Below are positions 37,124 to 48,761 of a stretch of DNA of 64,000 nucleotides, piece by piece. The notes under the pieces are model-generated. The model was not told where the DNA came from. It saw nothing but the letters and a program-made list of their open reading frames with translations, and did no database searches. The DNA comes from Scrofimicrobium canadense. GTDB taxonomy: Bacteria > Actinomycetota > Actinomycetes > Actinomycetales > Actinomycetaceae. Every line of letters starts with the position of its first letter. The stretch's first letter is position 1. The translations under genes were made by a program, and so were the position numbers. The stretch is from assembly GCF_009696615.1 (NCBI RefSeq), contig NZ_VULO01000001.1:186001-250000 (forward strand). Reading direction: 5' to 3'.

Positions 37124-37918
37124 GTGCTTGAATGGGAAATATTTGCCAGCGAATTCGTTGGCACAGCAATACTGATACTTCTAGGTGCCGGTGTCGTCGC
37201 CAACAACCTTTTGCCAAAGGACAAAGGCAAAGGTGGCGGTTGGCTCATGATTAACTTCGGGTGGGGACTTGCAGTCTTTGCCGGTGTGTACGCTGCGTGG
37301 AAGTCGGGCGGTCACCTCAACCCTGCGGTCACCATCGCTAAGGTTGTCCAGTCCTGGTACGACCCTGCGGTCACATTCAATGGGCAAAGCGGTGAATTTG
37401 CCGCTCCAATTACATTTAGCTTCTTTATTATTTATATTGCAGCGCAGTTCCTGGGCGCATTTGTGGGAGCTATCTTGGCATATTTGGCGTATAAGAAACA
37501 GTTCGATCAGGATGCGGATCCAGCTTTGAAACTTGGGGTCTTCTCGACCGGTCCAGAAGTACGGTCTTACGGATGGAACCTTGTCACTGAGGCAATGGGA
37601 ACATTTGTCCTCATCGCGTTTATTCTGGTAGCTGGCGGCACGCCGACGATGGTTGGCCCCCTGGCAGTAGCACTTATCATCGTCGGTATCGGTGCATCCC
37701 TTGGTGGTCCCACCGGCTATGCCATCAACCCAGCACGTGACTTGGGACCGCGTATTGCTCACGCGATCCTCCCCATCAAAGGTAAAGGCGGTTCAGACTG
37801 GGGATACTCTTGGGTTCCTGTTCTTGGTCCCATCATCGGCGCAGTCTTGGCAGTGGTTGTCATCTACGCATTTGGTCTTTCCACGCTCGATATCACCGCG
37901 TGGGGCATTGGCGCATAA
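37124..37918 (+). CDS. glpF: Glycerol uptake facilitator (MIP/aquaporin family)
   Basis: 264 residues from GTG (AAGGAG upstream). Six-helix channel with the two half-helix motifs GGHLNPAVTIAK and GYAINPARDLGPR. Asp after NPAR marks a glycerol-conducting aquaglyceroporin rather than a water channel. It sits between glpD and glpK, which fits glycerol uptake ahead of phosphorylation. Confidence 0.95.
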   Translation: MLEWEIFASEFVGTAILILLGAGVVANNLLPKDKGKGGGWLMINFGWGLAVFAGVYAAWKSGGHLNPAVTIAKVVQSWYDPAVTFNGQSGEFAAPITFSFFIIYIAAQFLGAFVGAILAYLAYKKQFDQDADPALKLGVFSTGPEVRSYGWNLVTEAMGTFVLIAFILVAGGTPTMVGPLAVALIIVGIGASLGGPTGYAINPARDLGPRIAHAILPIKGKGGSDWGYSWVPVLGPIIGAVLAVVVIYAFGLSTLDITAWGIGA

Positions 37919-37943
37919 ATAACCGAACATTGAAAGGAATACT

Positions 37944-39464
37944 ATGAGTGACGAGAAATTCGTCCTTGCGATTGATCAGGGAACAACGTCGTCCCGAGCG
38001 ATCGTGTTCAACCACTCCGGAGAGATTGTCTCGGTGGGGCAACAAGAATTCGAGCAAATCTTTCCCAATCCCGGGTGGGTAGAGCATAACCCCGTGGAGA
38101 TTTGGGATACCGTTCGGGCAGTCGTTGCCGATGCTCTACAAAAGGCACAGATTAACCGCCACAACCTAGCAGCAGTAGGTATCACCAACCAGCGTGAAAC
38201 CGCGGTTGTCTGGGACAAGAACACGGGAGAACCCGTCTACAACGCGATTGTCTGGCAGGATACTCGCACCTCAGAGATTATTCGTGAACTGGGGGGTGAG
38301 GCCGGCCTCGAGAAGTACCGCGATAAAGTAGGTTTGCCTTTAGCAACGTATTTCTCTGGTCCGAAAGTTAAATGGATTCTGGATAATGTTCCTGGCGCTC
38401 GGGAACGGGCCGAAAAGGGTGATCTCCTCTTCGGTAATACCGATGCATGGGTGTTGTGGAACATGACCGGCGGAGTTAACGGAGGCGTTCACGCAACCGA
38501 CGTTACTAACGCCTCACGCACCATGCTCATGGATCTTCGTACGCTCCAATGGGATCCAGAGATTTGTGAAGACATGGGGATCCCCATGTCGATGCTTCCT
38601 GAGATCAAGTCGTCGTCCGAGATTTACGGTTACGGACGGCCCAACGGTCTACTCATCGACACACCCATCGCGGGGATCCTGGGTGATCAACAGGCAGCCA
38701 CCTTCGGTCAAGCATGTTTTGAAAAAGGCATGGCTAAGAATACCTATGGAACCGGCTGCTTCATGATCATGAACACCGGCGAAGAACTGGTGTTCTCGAA
38801 GAATGGTCTGCTCACAACAGTGTGCTACAAGATTGGCGACAAGGCGCCCGTCTATGCATTAGAAGGCTCTATTGCGGTAGCGGGCTCTTTAGTTCAGTGG
38901 CTTCGTGACAATCTGAAGATGATCAACGAGTCCCATGAGATTCAAGAACTCGCCAATACTGTTGAGGACAATGGAGGCGTGTACTTCGTGCCCGCGTTCT
39001 CAGGACTCTTTGCTCCCTACTGGCGTGACGATGCTCGTGGTGCGATTGTGGGCTTGACGCGCTATAACACCCGCGGACACTTGGCGCGTGCAGTCATTGA
39101 ATCAACAGCTTTCCAAACCAAGGAAGTACTTGAAGCAATGGATGCTGACTCTGGTGACAAGCTGCTAGAGCTGCGCGTTGATGGCGGTATGATTCGCGAC
39201 AATACGTTGATGCAGTTCCAGGCCGATATCATCGGTGTGGACGTTGTTGCCCCACAAGTTGCTGAGACCACAGCTCTAGGTGCCGCGTATGCAGCTGGCA
39301 TCGCAGTTGGATACTGGGAGGGCGAAGCTGATGTCATTGCCAACTGGAAGGAAGGCAAGCGGTGGACTCCAGATATGGACCAAGCTGAAGTCGATCGCAC
39401 TTATCGTCTGTGGAAGAAAGCAGTCACTCGTACCTTTGACTGGGTTGATGAGGACGTGCGCTAG
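37944..39464 (+). CDS. glpK: Glycerol kinase
   Basis: 506 residues. Phosphorylates glycerol. FGGY-family motifs include [78 protein letters not shown] and [20 protein letters not shown]. Last gene of the glp operon, with a strong terminator 18 nt after the stop. Confidence 0.97.
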   Translation: MSDEKFVLAIDQGTTSSRAIVFNHSGEIVSVGQQEFEQIFPNPGWVEHNPVEIWDTVRAVVADALQKAQINRHNLAAVGITNQRETAVVWDKNTGEPVYNAIVWQDTRTSEIIRELGGEAGLEKYRDKVGLPLATYFSGPKVKWILDNVPGARERAEKGDLLFGNTDAWVLWNMTGGVNGGVHATDVTNASRTMLMDLRTLQWDPEICEDMGIPMSMLPEIKSSSEIYGYGRPNGLLIDTPIAGILGDQQAATFGQACFEKGMAKNTYGTGCFMIMNTGEELVFSKNGLLTTVCYKIGDKAPVYALEGSIAVAGSLVQWLRDNLKMINESHEIQELANTVEDNGGVYFVPAFSGLFAPYWRDDARGAIVGLTRYNTRGHLARAVIESTAFQTKEVLEAMDADSGDKLLELRVDGGMIRDNTLMQFQADIIGVDVVAPQVAETTALGAAYAAGIAVGYWEGEADVIANWKEGKRWTPDMDQAEVDRTYRLWKKAVTRTFDWVDEDVR

Positions 39465-39482
39465 AAGCACCTGATGAGATGG

Positions 39483-39513
39483 GCCCCGGAGTTTTCTCCG
39501 GGGCTCTTTTCTT
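39483..39513 (+). terminator. Rho-independent terminator after glpK
   Basis: GCCCCGGAG and CTCCGGGGC (39483-39491, 39496-39504) pair around TTTT and are followed by TCTTTTCTT. Confidence 0.95.
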
Positions 39514-39681
39514 ACCCACAATTCCTTGTCCTCAGCTGCGTGTTATGTGCGTGTTATGAGAGAGTGGGGGTCGCAAAAATCCAGCAGCTGATGAGAGGGG
39601 CGGGTTATCGGAGAGGGGGTAATCGACGGAGGCCTGGGAGCAAGGGAAGTACGGTCATGGGAAGATAGGGAGGTGCCAGCT

Positions 39682-40428
39682 ATGAAAATTGTCGTCGTTA
39701 TTCCTTGTCGAAATGACGCCGGGTTCCTGCAACGATGCCTCACGGCCTTGGACCTGCAGACTCGCGGCCCTGACCAAGTCATCGTTGTAGATAATGCCAG
39801 CATCGATGACACCAGCGCTGTTGCGCGAGCACACGGTGCCACACTCGTATGTCAAAATCGTCGAGGTATTTGGCCCGCAGCATCCGCAGGCTACGATAAA
39901 GCATTTGCGGAGGATGCTGACATTATTGCGCGACTAGACGCTGATTCTGTACCGCCGGAAAACTGGTTGGCCCGTATTGAAAGAGCCTTTCGTGTGATCC
40001 CTTCCCTTGAGGGGATCACGGGCCCTGGTCGGTTCTATGGGACGGACCCTATTCGAAAATGGATTGGCGAACACCTCTACTTAGGTGCCATCGAAGGAAT
40101 AGTCCACCCCTGGCTGGGGCACCCAATGTTTTTTGGTTCCAATATGGCTATGCGTGCAGAACTGTGGAAGCAACATAGGAATTCCGTGCTCTCACACCGT
40201 TCCGACATTCACGATGATCTCGATCTTTCCTTGCAGCTACGACCCGGAAACCGGATTATTTTCGATAGGTCCTTAGTCGTAGATGTGTCCGGTCGCCCGC
40301 TCGACTCCTTCAAAGACGTCACCGTAAGAGTGGGGAAAGCCTTTGTCACCTTCTATGCTACATGGCCGCAGGCCAACCCATTTTTAAGACGTCGTGAAGC
40401 GACTGGTCCGAGCCAGTCGAACCTGTGA
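39682..40428 (+). CDS. Glycosyltransferase family 2
   Basis: 248 residues from ATG 39682, placed 8 nt after GGAGG; a GTG three codons earlier would sit on that site. GT-A fold with the N-terminal VVVIPCRNDAGFLQRCLTALDLQT, VIVVDNASIDDTS, and the metal-binding DADS-type motif ARLDADSVP. No membrane helix. It transfers an unknown sugar, probably to an envelope glycan or lipid. Stands alone between glpK and upp. Confidence 0.88.
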   Translation: MKIVVVIPCRNDAGFLQRCLTALDLQTRGPDQVIVVDNASIDDTSAVARAHGATLVCQNRRGIWPAASAGYDKAFAEDADIIARLDADSVPPENWLARIERAFRVIPSLEGITGPGRFYGTDPIRKWIGEHLYLGAIEGIVHPWLGHPMFFGSNMAMRAELWKQHRNSVLSHRSDIHDDLDLSLQLRPGNRIIFDRSLVVDVSGRPLDSFKDVTVRVGKAFVTFYATWPQANPFLRRREATGPSQSNL

Positions 40429-40481
40429 ATGGGCTCGGCGTGGATGTCATGGGCAGGCCTGTGAACCGCTAGGCTGAGGAC

Positions 40482-41120
40482 ATGGAACTTATTCATGTGC
40501 ACCATCCTCTTGTCGATCACAAGCTGACGGTACTGCGCGACAAGGCAACGGCGCCGTCGGTGTTTCGTCACCTGGTCGCAGAGTTAGTAGCACTTTTGGC
40601 GTACGAGGCGACACGCCAAGTTGCTATAGAGGAAATTGAGATTGAAACCCCCGTATCGAAAGCGACCGGATGGGCGCTCAAAGAGCCGCGCCCTATGGTA
40701 GTTCCTGTCCTCCGGGCGGGACTAGGTATGCTCGACGGGATGTTGGCAGTACTGCCCAGCGCAGAGGTCGGATTTCTGGGAATGGTGAGAAACGACGAGT
40801 CTCTAGAAATTGAGACCTATGCTGAGCGGCTTCCGGATGATCTCACCGGCAGACAGTGCTTTATCTTAGATCCGATGCTGGCAACAGGATCGACAGTTGT
40901 AGAGGCCATCGAATACCTCCTCAAGCGTGGGGCTCGCGACGTGACGTGTATTTCGATTCTTGCAGCACGCCCGGGGCTTGAGACACTTGAGGCTGCAGTA
41001 GGAGATCGCGCCGACGTCCGAGTGGTCGTTGCCGCTGTCGATGAAAAACTCAACGACCACAATTATATTGTTCCAGGCCTAGGTGATGCGGGTGACCGAC
41101 TTTACGGGGTAGTTGACTAG
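40482..41120 (+). CDS. upp: Uracil phosphoribosyltransferase
   Basis: 212 residues. Salvages uracil to UMP with PRPP. The motifs [29 protein letters not shown], the PRPP loop [20 protein letters not shown] and the uracil-site region [15 protein letters not shown] are all present. 27 nt before the degenerate ABC gene on the same strand. Confidence 0.97.
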   Translation: MELIHVHHPLVDHKLTVLRDKATAPSVFRHLVAELVALLAYEATRQVAIEEIEIETPVSKATGWALKEPRPMVVPVLRAGLGMLDGMLAVLPSAEVGFLGMVRNDESLEIETYAERLPDDLTGRQCFILDPMLATGSTVVEAIEYLLKRGARDVTCISILAARPGLETLEAAVGDRADVRVVVAAVDEKLNDHNYIVPGLGDAGDRLYGVVD

Positions 41121-41147
41121 AGTCCCATTGACATCGGGGGAGGCATA

Positions 41148-42512
41148 GTGAATGCAGTGACGCGTATGGAGTGTGTCAGTGTATCCCCGTCTAACGCTCC
41201 GGCACTGCAGGGGATATCCTTAGTGTTGCCTCAGGGGGAAATCTGCGGTATTACGGGTCCGAACGGAGCTGGTACGTCTACCTTGGCTGGCGTGCTTGCA
41301 GGTGATTATGCTGACTATTCAGGCGACATTATTGTGGATGATCGCAGGGTCAGCCCGCGCAGTCAGAACGAAGCTACCGCGGCAGGTATTGGTGTTGTTA
41401 GACAACAACTGGTGGTGATTCCTACCTTTACAGTGCTCGATAATTTGGTCTTGAGTCTGGGCACCACGGGCCGCATCTCTGCGGCCATGCGCAAGGATAT
41501 TATTGACCGTTTCAATGAGATGACTGTGCGGTATCGAATCCCGCTGGATATCCACGCGCCGCTAGATGGTATGAACGGCGCGCAACAGCAGTGGGTCCAT
41601 ATAGCGCGAATTCTGTTTTCCGATCCTCAAACTGTCGTCTTCGACCAATCTGAAGTCCGGTTAGGTGCCAGCCAGAGAGGGAATTTCATCGACCTAGTTG
41701 AAACTCTGCGCGACGAAAACAAGGCAGTCATGGTTATTTCTCATGATCGGTCGCTGCTTGAAACTGTGAGTAACCAGGTTGTGTGTTTGGATGAAGGAAG
41801 AGTCTGCGAAGCATTCCGGCCCGATGAAGAGCACAAATGGCGGCCGGTGAATTTTCCAGATGGTAGCCCTTCGACACATGCCCAAACCGTTAGACTGCAA
41901 CAATTTGGACCATCGGGCGCTGAACCCGTCGATATGACAATTCCGCCGGGTTTTATCCTTGGAATGACCGGGAAAGAGCCCGAATATCGGGAGATACTCT
42001 TGGCTGCTATGGGAGGAAACCTCCGTTCTGTGGGCTCTCTTGTTGTGGGCGACCACCTCGCAAATGTGAAATCTTTAGAGACTGCACGGGGAAGCGGAAT
42101 TCACTACATTCCAGCAGATGAAAGATTGATTGGGGCTGCAGCAGGGCGCAAACTTAGTAGTCTATTCACCGGCGATGCTGACTCATGGTTCGGGAGACTA
42201 TTCGCCAAATCAGATCAAGCCCTCAGCCCCCTCGAACAACTAGAGATGATAACGAGGTTGTCGGAAGATGGTGACGTTGCCGTCCCCGCACTAGTTATCG
42301 TCGACCGGCCTACGCTAGGCATGGACGAAAAACATCAAGAGCAGGTTTTTTCCTTGTTGCGCAGACTCCAAGGGGTAGGCGCAACAGTACTCATTGCCAG
42401 CGATTCTTTAGAAGAGCTTCGCAACGGGTGCGACAGCATCCTCGTGATCAACCAGCCTGGAAACGTTACGGAAATTCCTCCGAGAGCTGTGTCCCCACAG
42501 ATTCTTCCGTAG
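41148..42512 (+). CDS. Degenerate double ABC-ATPase (sugar/nucleoside importer type)
   Basis: 454 residues from GTG with GGGGAGG upstream. It has the layout of RbsA/NupO-type double ATPases, but key residues are lost. N-half Walker A is GPNGAGTST (residues 37-45), with Thr instead of the invariant Lys; the signature region reads LDGMNGAQQQW; Walker B VVFDQSE has Gln in place of the catalytic Glu. In the C-half no Walker A is seen (GMTGKEPEYREIL) and Walker B is VIVDRPT. No permease or binding protein is adjacent. It is a full-length, well-translated frame, so it may have a new, non-ATPase role rather than being a wreck. Function unknown. Confidence 0.75.
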   Translation: MNAVTRMECVSVSPSNAPALQGISLVLPQGEICGITGPNGAGTSTLAGVLAGDYADYSGDIIVDDRRVSPRSQNEATAAGIGVVRQQLVVIPTFTVLDNLVLSLGTTGRISAAMRKDIIDRFNEMTVRYRIPLDIHAPLDGMNGAQQQWVHIARILFSDPQTVVFDQSEVRLGASQRGNFIDLVETLRDENKAVMVISHDRSLLETVSNQVVCLDEGRVCEAFRPDEEHKWRPVNFPDGSPSTHAQTVRLQQFGPSGAEPVDMTIPPGFILGMTGKEPEYREILLAAMGGNLRSVGSLVVGDHLANVKSLETARGSGIHYIPADERLIGAAAGRKLSSLFTGDADSWFGRLFAKSDQALSPLEQLEMITRLSEDGDVAVPALVIVDRPTLGMDEKHQEQVFSLLRRLQGVGATVLIASDSLEELRNGCDSILVINQPGNVTEIPPRAVSPQILP

Positions 42513-42606
42513 AGATTTGATCTGCAATACCGTTATTCGAGTTGGCTCTCGCCTATCCTCGAAGTAAACTCGATGTCGAGATAAATCGTCCGTGAAGGGA
42601 AAATCC

Positions 42607-43824
42607 ATGGAGAAAATCAAAGTCGTCGGTCCTGTCGTTGATCTCGACGGCGACGAGATGACCAGGATCATTTGGCAGTTCATCAAAGACCGTCTGATCT
42701 TTCCTTATCTTGATATAGATCTGAAGTACTTCGATCTGTCTATCACCAACCGCGATGCAACCGACGACCAGGTGACTATTGATGCCGCTGAAGCCATCAA
42801 AAAATACGGTGTCGGCGTGAAATGTGCGACCATCACCCCCGATGAAGCCCGGGTGGAAGAGTTCGGACTAAAGAAAATGTGGAAGTCGCCCAATGGCACC
42901 ATCCGCAACATCCTTGGTGGAGTTATTTTCCGTGAGCCCATCCTCATCAACAATATTCCTCGGCTAGTCCCCACCTGGACGAAACCGATCGTTGTGGGGC
43001 GCCACGCCTTCGGAGACCAGTACCGTGCCACTGACTTTAAAGCACCAACGGGTGGGACAGTTACCCTCACCTTTACCCCCAATGATGAGTCAGAGCCCAT
43101 GGAATTCGACGTCGTCGAAATCCCAGAAGCCGGCGGCGTGGTGATGGGAATGTACAACTTTAACGAGTCGATTCGCGATTTTGCGCGCGCATCTTTTGCC
43201 TACGGGCTCCAAAGAGGATTCCCAGTCTATTTTTCAACAAAGAACACCATTCTCAAAGCCTATGATGGTGCGTTCAAAGACATCTTCCAAGAGGTATTCG
43301 ACGCTGAATACAAGGAACAATTCGATGCAGCGGGCCTCACGTATGAACATCGCCTCATTGACGACATGGTTGCAGCAGCCATGAAGTGGGAAGGTGGATA
43401 CGTATGGGCGTGCAAGAACTATGACGGTGACGTTCAGTCTGATGTGATTGCTCAAGGATTTGGATCGTTGGGCCTTATGACATCGGTACTCATGTCGCCA
43501 GATGGAAAAACCGTCGAGGCGGAAGCGGCGCATGGAACTGTAACTCGCCACTACCGTCAGCACCAGGCTGGTAAGCCCACATCAACAAATCCGATAGCGT
43601 CAATATTTGCGTGGACACGCGGACTTCAACATCGCGCCAAGCTTGACGGGACCCCAGCAGTCGCCGATTTTGCACTCACTCTTGAAAAGGTCGTTGTTGA
43701 GACGGTAGAGAACGGGCAAATGACCAAGGACCTTGCTCTCTTGATTGGTCCCGAACAGCAGTGGCTCACCACTGAAGAGTTCTTAGATGCCCTGGACCAC
43801 AATCTCCAGGCAGCACTGAACTAA
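42607..43824 (+). CDS. icd: Isocitrate dehydrogenase (NADP), dimeric type II
   Basis: 405 residues from ATG 42607 with AAGGGA upstream; a GTG five codons earlier is in frame but weaker. Oxidative decarboxylation of isocitrate. [29 protein letters not shown] with the isocitrate-binding Ser/Asn, then AKLDGT and the C-terminal LALLIGPE are close to the eukaryotic/Bifidobacterium subfamily II, unlike the large monomeric enzyme of many actinobacteria. sucC and sucD are 11 kb downstream; other TCA genes are not in the window. Confidence 0.95.
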   Translation: MEKIKVVGPVVDLDGDEMTRIIWQFIKDRLIFPYLDIDLKYFDLSITNRDATDDQVTIDAAEAIKKYGVGVKCATITPDEARVEEFGLKKMWKSPNGTIRNILGGVIFREPILINNIPRLVPTWTKPIVVGRHAFGDQYRATDFKAPTGGTVTLTFTPNDESEPMEFDVVEIPEAGGVVMGMYNFNESIRDFARASFAYGLQRGFPVYFSTKNTILKAYDGAFKDIFQEVFDAEYKEQFDAAGLTYEHRLIDDMVAAAMKWEGGYVWACKNYDGDVQSDVIAQGFGSLGLMTSVLMSPDGKTVEAEAAHGTVTRHYRQHQAGKPTSTNPIASIFAWTRGLQHRAKLDGTPAVADFALTLEKVVVETVENGQMTKDLALLIGPEQQWLTTEEFLDALDHNLQAALN

Positions 43825-43830
43825 CGCCGC

Positions 43831-43869
43831 ATAGGAATACCCCGTACAAGATGTGCGGGGCATTCCTAT
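43831..43869 (+). terminator. Hairpin after icd
   Basis: ATAGGAAT-A-CCCCG pairs with CGGGG-C-ATTCCTAT around a short loop. It has no clear T-tract, but it starts 7 nt after the icd stop and ends about 110 nt before the PFK gene, so it likely ends or processes that transcript. Confidence 0.6.
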
Positions 43870-43982
43870 GGCAAAAACTGTTTGCCGCCAAGAGCGTCTT
43901 GCGGATAGGTGCGGCATCGGCACCACCGAGTAGAATATCAGCGGCGCCCAGATCAAAGCCGGGCCATGAGAGAGGTACTTGA

Positions 43983-46286
43983 GTGAGTGACCTGATTGTG
44001 GGGACCAGACCCGATAACGGAAAGCCGATTCGCTTGGGGGTCCTTACCTCCGGTGGAGATGCTCCCGGAATGAACGCAGCAGTGCGAGCTGTTGTTCGTA
44101 CTGCCCTTTCAGCGGGAGCAGAACCCTTCGCGATAATGGAGGGGTGGATCGGCGCAATTAATGGAGGAGACTCCATTCGCCCCATGAAGTGGGCAAGCGT
44201 CTCCTCGATACTCAATAAAGGTGGCACTGTCATCGGGTCGGCACGCTCCGATGAGTTCCGCACCTATGAGGGTCGTACCCGAGCAACGAAAAACCTGCTT
44301 GAACAAGGAATTGACAGGCTCATTGTCATCGGTGGAGATGGCTCGCTGTCTGGTGCTGACGAGTTCCGCCGCGAATGGGCGCAACAACTAGAAGGACTGG
44401 TTGAATCTGGTGAGGTGAGCGCAGAACTTGCCGCCGCCCACCCAGAGCTCACCCTGGTAGGTCTTGTGGGGTCCATCGACAATGACCTTGTAGGCACCGA
44501 CATGACAATCGGTGCAGACACGGCTTTGGATCGCATTGTTACGGCAATGGACCAAATTACTTCAACAGCAGCATCTCACCAGCGCACTTTCATTATTGAG
44601 GTGATGGGACGGCACTGCGGTTACCTGCCACTCATGGCTGCAGTTGCTGGTGGTGCGGATTATGTATTTACACCTGAAGCGCCTGCTCATCCTGGGTGGC
44701 AACAGGACGTATGCGCTCGCCTCCAAGAGGGGCGCGACGCTGGCCGACGTGAATCACTGATTCTCGTGGCAGAAGGTGCCCGCGATACCGAGGGCAAAGA
44801 TGTCACAACACAGGACATTGCGGAAGCTCTCAAAGACGGCCTGGGCGAAGACGCGCGTATTTCTATATTGGGACATGTGCAACGTGGCGGGTCACCGTCG
44901 GCCTACGACAGGTGGATGTCCACTCTCCTCGGATATGCTGCTGCCCAAGAACTACTGAGCCCACAAGCCTATGGTCAAGCATGTATTTTAGGGGTACGGC
45001 ATAATCGCGTAACGCGCCTAGACCTCGAACAAGCTGTTATCAATACCCGGTCCGTCCAGAAAATGATTGACTCCGGCGATTACGTTGCCGCTAAGAAAGC
45101 TCGGGGAAATACGTTCTTCGAAATGAGTCAGATATTCCACGTTCTGTCTGATCCGCCGGACGAGGCGAACCCCGCCAGTGCGCCGCGTGTCGGCATCCTT
45201 CACGCAGGAGGACTCGCTCCTGGAATGAATACTGCCGCAAGGGCAGCCGTGCGCATGGGAATCAACCGTGGATGGAATATGGTGGGCATCGACGGGTCCT
45301 GGCAGGGACTTGCCGATGATCGCATTCGTGAACTCACATGGTCGGATGTCGAAGGCTGGGCTTTTGACGGCGGTGCCGAACTTGGAACGCGTCGCGAAAT
45401 TCCCCCGGTGGAATCCTATTACGCGATCGGACGGGCAATCGAACGCAACCGGCTTGACGCTTTACTGGTCATCGGTGGTTTTAACGCATACCTTGCTGTC
45501 ATGCAAATGAGTCAGGAGCGCAGTCGATTCCCAGCCCTTGCTATCCCCACGGTTCTCATTCCCGCATCCATTGACAATAATCTCCCAGGCGCAGAACTGG
45601 CAATCGGAGCGGACACCGCTCTGAACAATGCAGTATGGGCTTTGGATAGAATCAAGGAATCAGCAGCTGCCTCTAAGAGATGTTTCGTGGCCGAAGCAAT
45701 GGGAAGAAAATGCGGCTACCTAGCTCTTATGAGTGGGATAGCTTCGGGTGCCGAATACGTTTACATCAATGAAGAGCCTCTTACTTTAGGACAGCTTTCC
45801 GAGGACTCAGTAATACTGCGAGAGTCTTTCGAACAAGGGCGACGTCTTCTCCTAGTAGTGATGAATGAAGAGACATCAACCCACTACAATCGTTCTTTCA
45901 TCGCCAAAGCCTTTGAAGCAGCGGGCGAAAACCTCTTTGATGTAAGAGATTCTGCACTGGGATATATCCAGCAGGGGGGCGCGCCAACGCCATTCGATCG
46001 GCTCTTGGCTACCCGATTGGTGCATGCTGGACTCAACAGTCTCGAAGAGTCATTGAGCAGTGGCGCAGCAGAGGCTCTTTACGTGGGCATGGACAGTCAC
46101 GAGATCACCGCACGGCCCATAGAAGACATGCCACGAGATGTCGACATGAACGCTCGCCGCCCCAAGAAGCAATGGTGGTTGTCCATGTATCCAATCATCG
46201 AAGTGGTTTCCTTAGAGAACGCAAAAATGTCAGTGCGTAAGGTTCCCATCCTCACCGCAGATCAGACCCAGGAGAATGAAAAATGA
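43983..46286 (+). CDS. pfkA: Double-length ATP-dependent 6-phosphofructokinase (eukaryote-like tandem)
   Basis: 767 residues from GTG, twice the ~320-360 of usual bacterial PFK. The N-half is catalytic: [30 protein letters not shown] (Gly pattern of ATP enzymes, not PPi ones), and [19 protein letters not shown] with Asp166 as base, then [12 protein letters not shown]. The C-half (~400-750) keeps the fold ([31 protein letters not shown]), but GGDGS is changed to GGFNAY (Phe500) and the IDND pair to SIDNNLPG (Asn533), much as in the regulatory half of animal and fungal PFK. It should catalyse fructose-6-phosphate to fructose-1,6-bisphosphate, with the C-half likely binding an effector. It overlaps pgi by four bases. 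Confidence 0.93.
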   Translation: MSDLIVGTRPDNGKPIRLGVLTSGGDAPGMNAAVRAVVRTALSAGAEPFAIMEGWIGAINGGDSIRPMKWASVSSILNKGGTVIGSARSDEFRTYEGRTRATKNLLEQGIDRLIVIGGDGSLSGADEFRREWAQQLEGLVESGEVSAELAAAHPELTLVGLVGSIDNDLVGTDMTIGADTALDRIVTAMDQITSTAASHQRTFIIEVMGRHCGYLPLMAAVAGGADYVFTPEAPAHPGWQQDVCARLQEGRDAGRRESLILVAEGARDTEGKDVTTQDIAEALKDGLGEDARISILGHVQRGGSPSAYDRWMSTLLGYAAAQELLSPQAYGQACILGVRHNRVTRLDLEQAVINTRSVQKMIDSGDYVAAKKARGNTFFEMSQIFHVLSDPPDEANPASAPRVGILHAGGLAPGMNTAARAAVRMGINRGWNMVGIDGSWQGLADDRIRELTWSDVEGWAFDGGAELGTRREIPPVESYYAIGRAIERNRLDALLVIGGFNAYLAVMQMSQERSRFPALAIPTVLIPASIDNNLPGAELAIGADTALNNAVWALDRIKESAAASKRCFVAEAMGRKCGYLALMSGIASGAEYVYINEEPLTLGQLSEDSVILRESFEQGRRLLLVVMNEETSTHYNRSFIAKAFEAAGENLFDVRDSALGYIQQGGAPTPFDRLLATRLVHAGLNSLEESLSSGAAEALYVGMDSHEITARPIEDMPRDVDMNARRPKKQWWLSMYPIIEVVSLENAKMSVRKVPILTADQTQENEK

Positions 46287-47950
46287 GCATCCCTCAGCCA
46301 GTTGACCCTACTGCTACTGATGCATGGAAAAAACTTGAATCTCTGGCAGACACATTCCAGCCGAACCTACGCCAGTGGTTTTCTGATGACCCCGATCGCG
46401 GCGCCTCGTGGAGCTTTGATGCTGGCGACTTGATGGTCGACCTGTCGAAAAACTTGGTTAACGAACAGATTCTCAGCGAGCTCTTAGCGCTTGCGGAGGA
46501 AACGGATGTTCTTGCCCATCGTGATCGTATGTTTTCTGGTGATCGTATTAATGTCACTGAAGACCGCGCTGTCCTTCATACGGCATTGCGTCGTCCGGAA
46601 GGTGAAAGACTTCTTGTTGACGGTACAGATGTCGTGCCGGCGGTCCATGAAGAGTTGTCGCGGATTTTCGATTTTGCTCGCAAAATTCGATCTGGCGCGA
46701 TTACTGGTGTGACTGGTAGACGCTTCACCACTATCGTCAATATCGGTATTGGTGGATCAGATTTGGGTCCTGTGATGGTGTACGAGGCGTTGCATCCGTA
46801 TGTTCTCGAGGGACTCGAATGCCGTTTTATTTCCAACATCGACCCCACTGATGCAGGAGAGGTGATCTCAGACCTCGATCCTGAAACCACTTTGGTGGTG
46901 GTGACTTCCAAGACCTTCACAACTCTTGAAACCCTCACGAACGCGCGGATAGTGCGTTCCTGGTTCCTAGAAGCTTTGCGGGAAAATAGTGTTAGCTTTT
47001 CTGAGGCCGAGGCAATCTCTCAGCACTTCATTGCTGTTTCCACAGCACTAGACAAAGTGGCAGAGTTTGGCATAGATCCTGCAAATGCCTTCGGTTTTTG
47101 GGACTGGGTGGGTGGCCGCTATTCGGTAGATTCGGCCGTCGGAACATCACTAGCGATAGCGTTGGGGCCGGAGAACTTTGCGCAATTCCTCGCTGGCTTC
47201 AACACAATGGACAGACATTTTGCGCAGACCCCTGCAGAGAAGAATGTTCCACTGCTGATGGGATTACTCAATGTCTGGTATACCAATTTCTTAGATGCTG
47301 ACACCCATGCTGTACTGCCTTATGCGCAGTATCTGCACCGTTTTCCCGCATACCTGCAGCAATTAACCATGGAAAGCAACGGAAAGTCTGTGCGATGGGA
47401 TGGCTCTCCAGTCACCTACGACACGGGTGAGATCTTCTGGGGTGAGCCAGGAACCAACGGACAACATGCTTTTTATCAGTTAATTCATCAGGGTACTAGG
47501 CTGATCCCCGCCGACTTTATTGCATTCGCCTCGCCGCAGTTCCCGTTCAAGGACGGAGAGGCAGATATGCATGAGTTGTTCCTCTCTAACTTTTTTGCCC
47601 AGACAAAAGCCTTGGCTTTTGGTAAGACAATAGAAGAAGTGAGGGCCGAAGGAACCGCTGAAGAAATCGTTGCGGCGCGTGTATTCCCGGGAAACCGCCC
47701 ATCGACATCCATCATGGCTCCTGCGCTAACCCCGTCTGTACTCGGGCAGCTGATCGCGCTCTATGAACATCTCACTTTTGTACAAGGCGCCGTCTGGGGT
47801 ATCGACAGCTTTGACCAGTGGGGAGTTGAGTTAGGAAAAGTCTTGGCGCGCGAACTTATGCCCGCGGTTGAAGGAGACTACAAAGCTTTAGAACAGCAAG
47901 ACAGCTCCACTCGCCAGCTGATCGAATACTACCGTTCGCACCGGCAATAG
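46283..47950 (+). CDS. pgi: Glucose-6-phosphate isomerase
   Basis: 555 residues. Interconverts glucose-6-phosphate and fructose-6-phosphate. Signatures: [51 protein letters not shown] and the active-site Glu region [19 protein letters not shown]. It is translationally coupled to the PFK upstream. The stop is followed by an MFS remnant after two bases, where a deletion seems to have fused sequences. Confidence 0.97.
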   Translation: MSIPQPVDPTATDAWKKLESLADTFQPNLRQWFSDDPDRGASWSFDAGDLMVDLSKNLVNEQILSELLALAEETDVLAHRDRMFSGDRINVTEDRAVLHTALRRPEGERLLVDGTDVVPAVHEELSRIFDFARKIRSGAITGVTGRRFTTIVNIGIGGSDLGPVMVYEALHPYVLEGLECRFISNIDPTDAGEVISDLDPETTLVVVTSKTFTTLETLTNARIVRSWFLEALRENSVSFSEAEAISQHFIAVSTALDKVAEFGIDPANAFGFWDWVGGRYSVDSAVGTSLAIALGPENFAQFLAGFNTMDRHFAQTPAEKNVPLLMGLLNVWYTNFLDADTHAVLPYAQYLHRFPAYLQQLTMESNGKSVRWDGSPVTYDTGEIFWGEPGTNGQHAFYQLIHQGTRLIPADFIAFASPQFPFKDGEADMHELFLSNFFAQTKALAFGKTIEEVRAEGTAEEIVAARVFPGNRPSTSIMAPALTPSVLGQLIALYEHLTFVQGAVWGIDSFDQWGVELGKVLARELMPAVEGDYKALEQQDSSTRQLIEYYRSHRQ

Positions 47951-47952
47951 CG

Positions 47953-48719
47953 GATGATGAGTCACGGCCATTGGTGCCGTGGTTCCATGGGGTGTTGACT
48001 GCTGGGGCAATAGGAGGCGCTCTCCTCGCGGCAGGTATGGTCAGGTTAGGCGTGCCCATGATAGTGCACCTGGCGGCGGTTGCGATTGCTGTTGTCGGTT
48101 CCGTAGCACTAGCAAGCCTCCGTGCCCCAGAGAGTTCGCAGGCACGCGTAAATCAACGCTTCTCCAGACGTTCCGCATGGCTAGAGCCGCGTACCCTCTG
48201 CATGGGTTTACTGGCAATGTCTTTTCCTTTGGCGAAGGAACTGTAAATGATTGGATACCCGTGGTATTCACGGACGGAATTGGTGTTGACGATTCATTAG
48301 GGATTCTAGCTCTAGCTCTTTTCCTTGGATGCGTGTTGGCGGGACGAATTGTGGGGCCATTTGCTATCAGTAGGTGGGGGCGAGTCCGAGTCTTACTGGT
48401 GCTCGTGCCTCTTGTGATTGTTGGAAGTCTGCTGGTTGTGTGCGGCGGGGGCTACCTCCCCTTTCTGGGAGTCGCATTGTGGGGCCTGGGCGGCAGTCTA
48501 GGGATTCCCATTGCGGTTTCTGCTGCTGCCGACGATCCTAACAAGGCACCAGCACGTCTGAGTGTCGTTAGTACGATCTCATTCTCATCGTTTCTTTGGG
48601 GGCCGCTCCTGGTTGGCTTCCTGGGCGATAACGTGGGGGTGCGTCAAGCACTTCTAGCCGTGACCGTAATGGCTGGTCTGGCCATGGGGCTTCTTCCTGC
48701 CACAAAAGTGAGATCCTGA
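47953..48719 (+). pseudogene. MFS transporter remnant, 5'-truncated and frameshifted
   Basis: The frame beginning at 47953 reads RPLVPWFHGVLTAGAIGGALLAAG, which corresponds to the fifth helix of an MFS transporter; the first four helices (~120 residues) are absent and no start is plausible. At 48221-48230 (CTTTTCC) the frame shifts and the rest (FSFGEGTVNDWIPVVFTDGIG, then four or more helices to LLPATKVRS) continues in another frame to 48719. One T missing in the run would restore it. It is a nonfunctional relic immediately after pgi. Confidence 0.8.
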
Positions 48720-48761
48720 CTTCTAAAGCTCTTCTTTCCGTAGGATCATCGAGTCCGAGGG

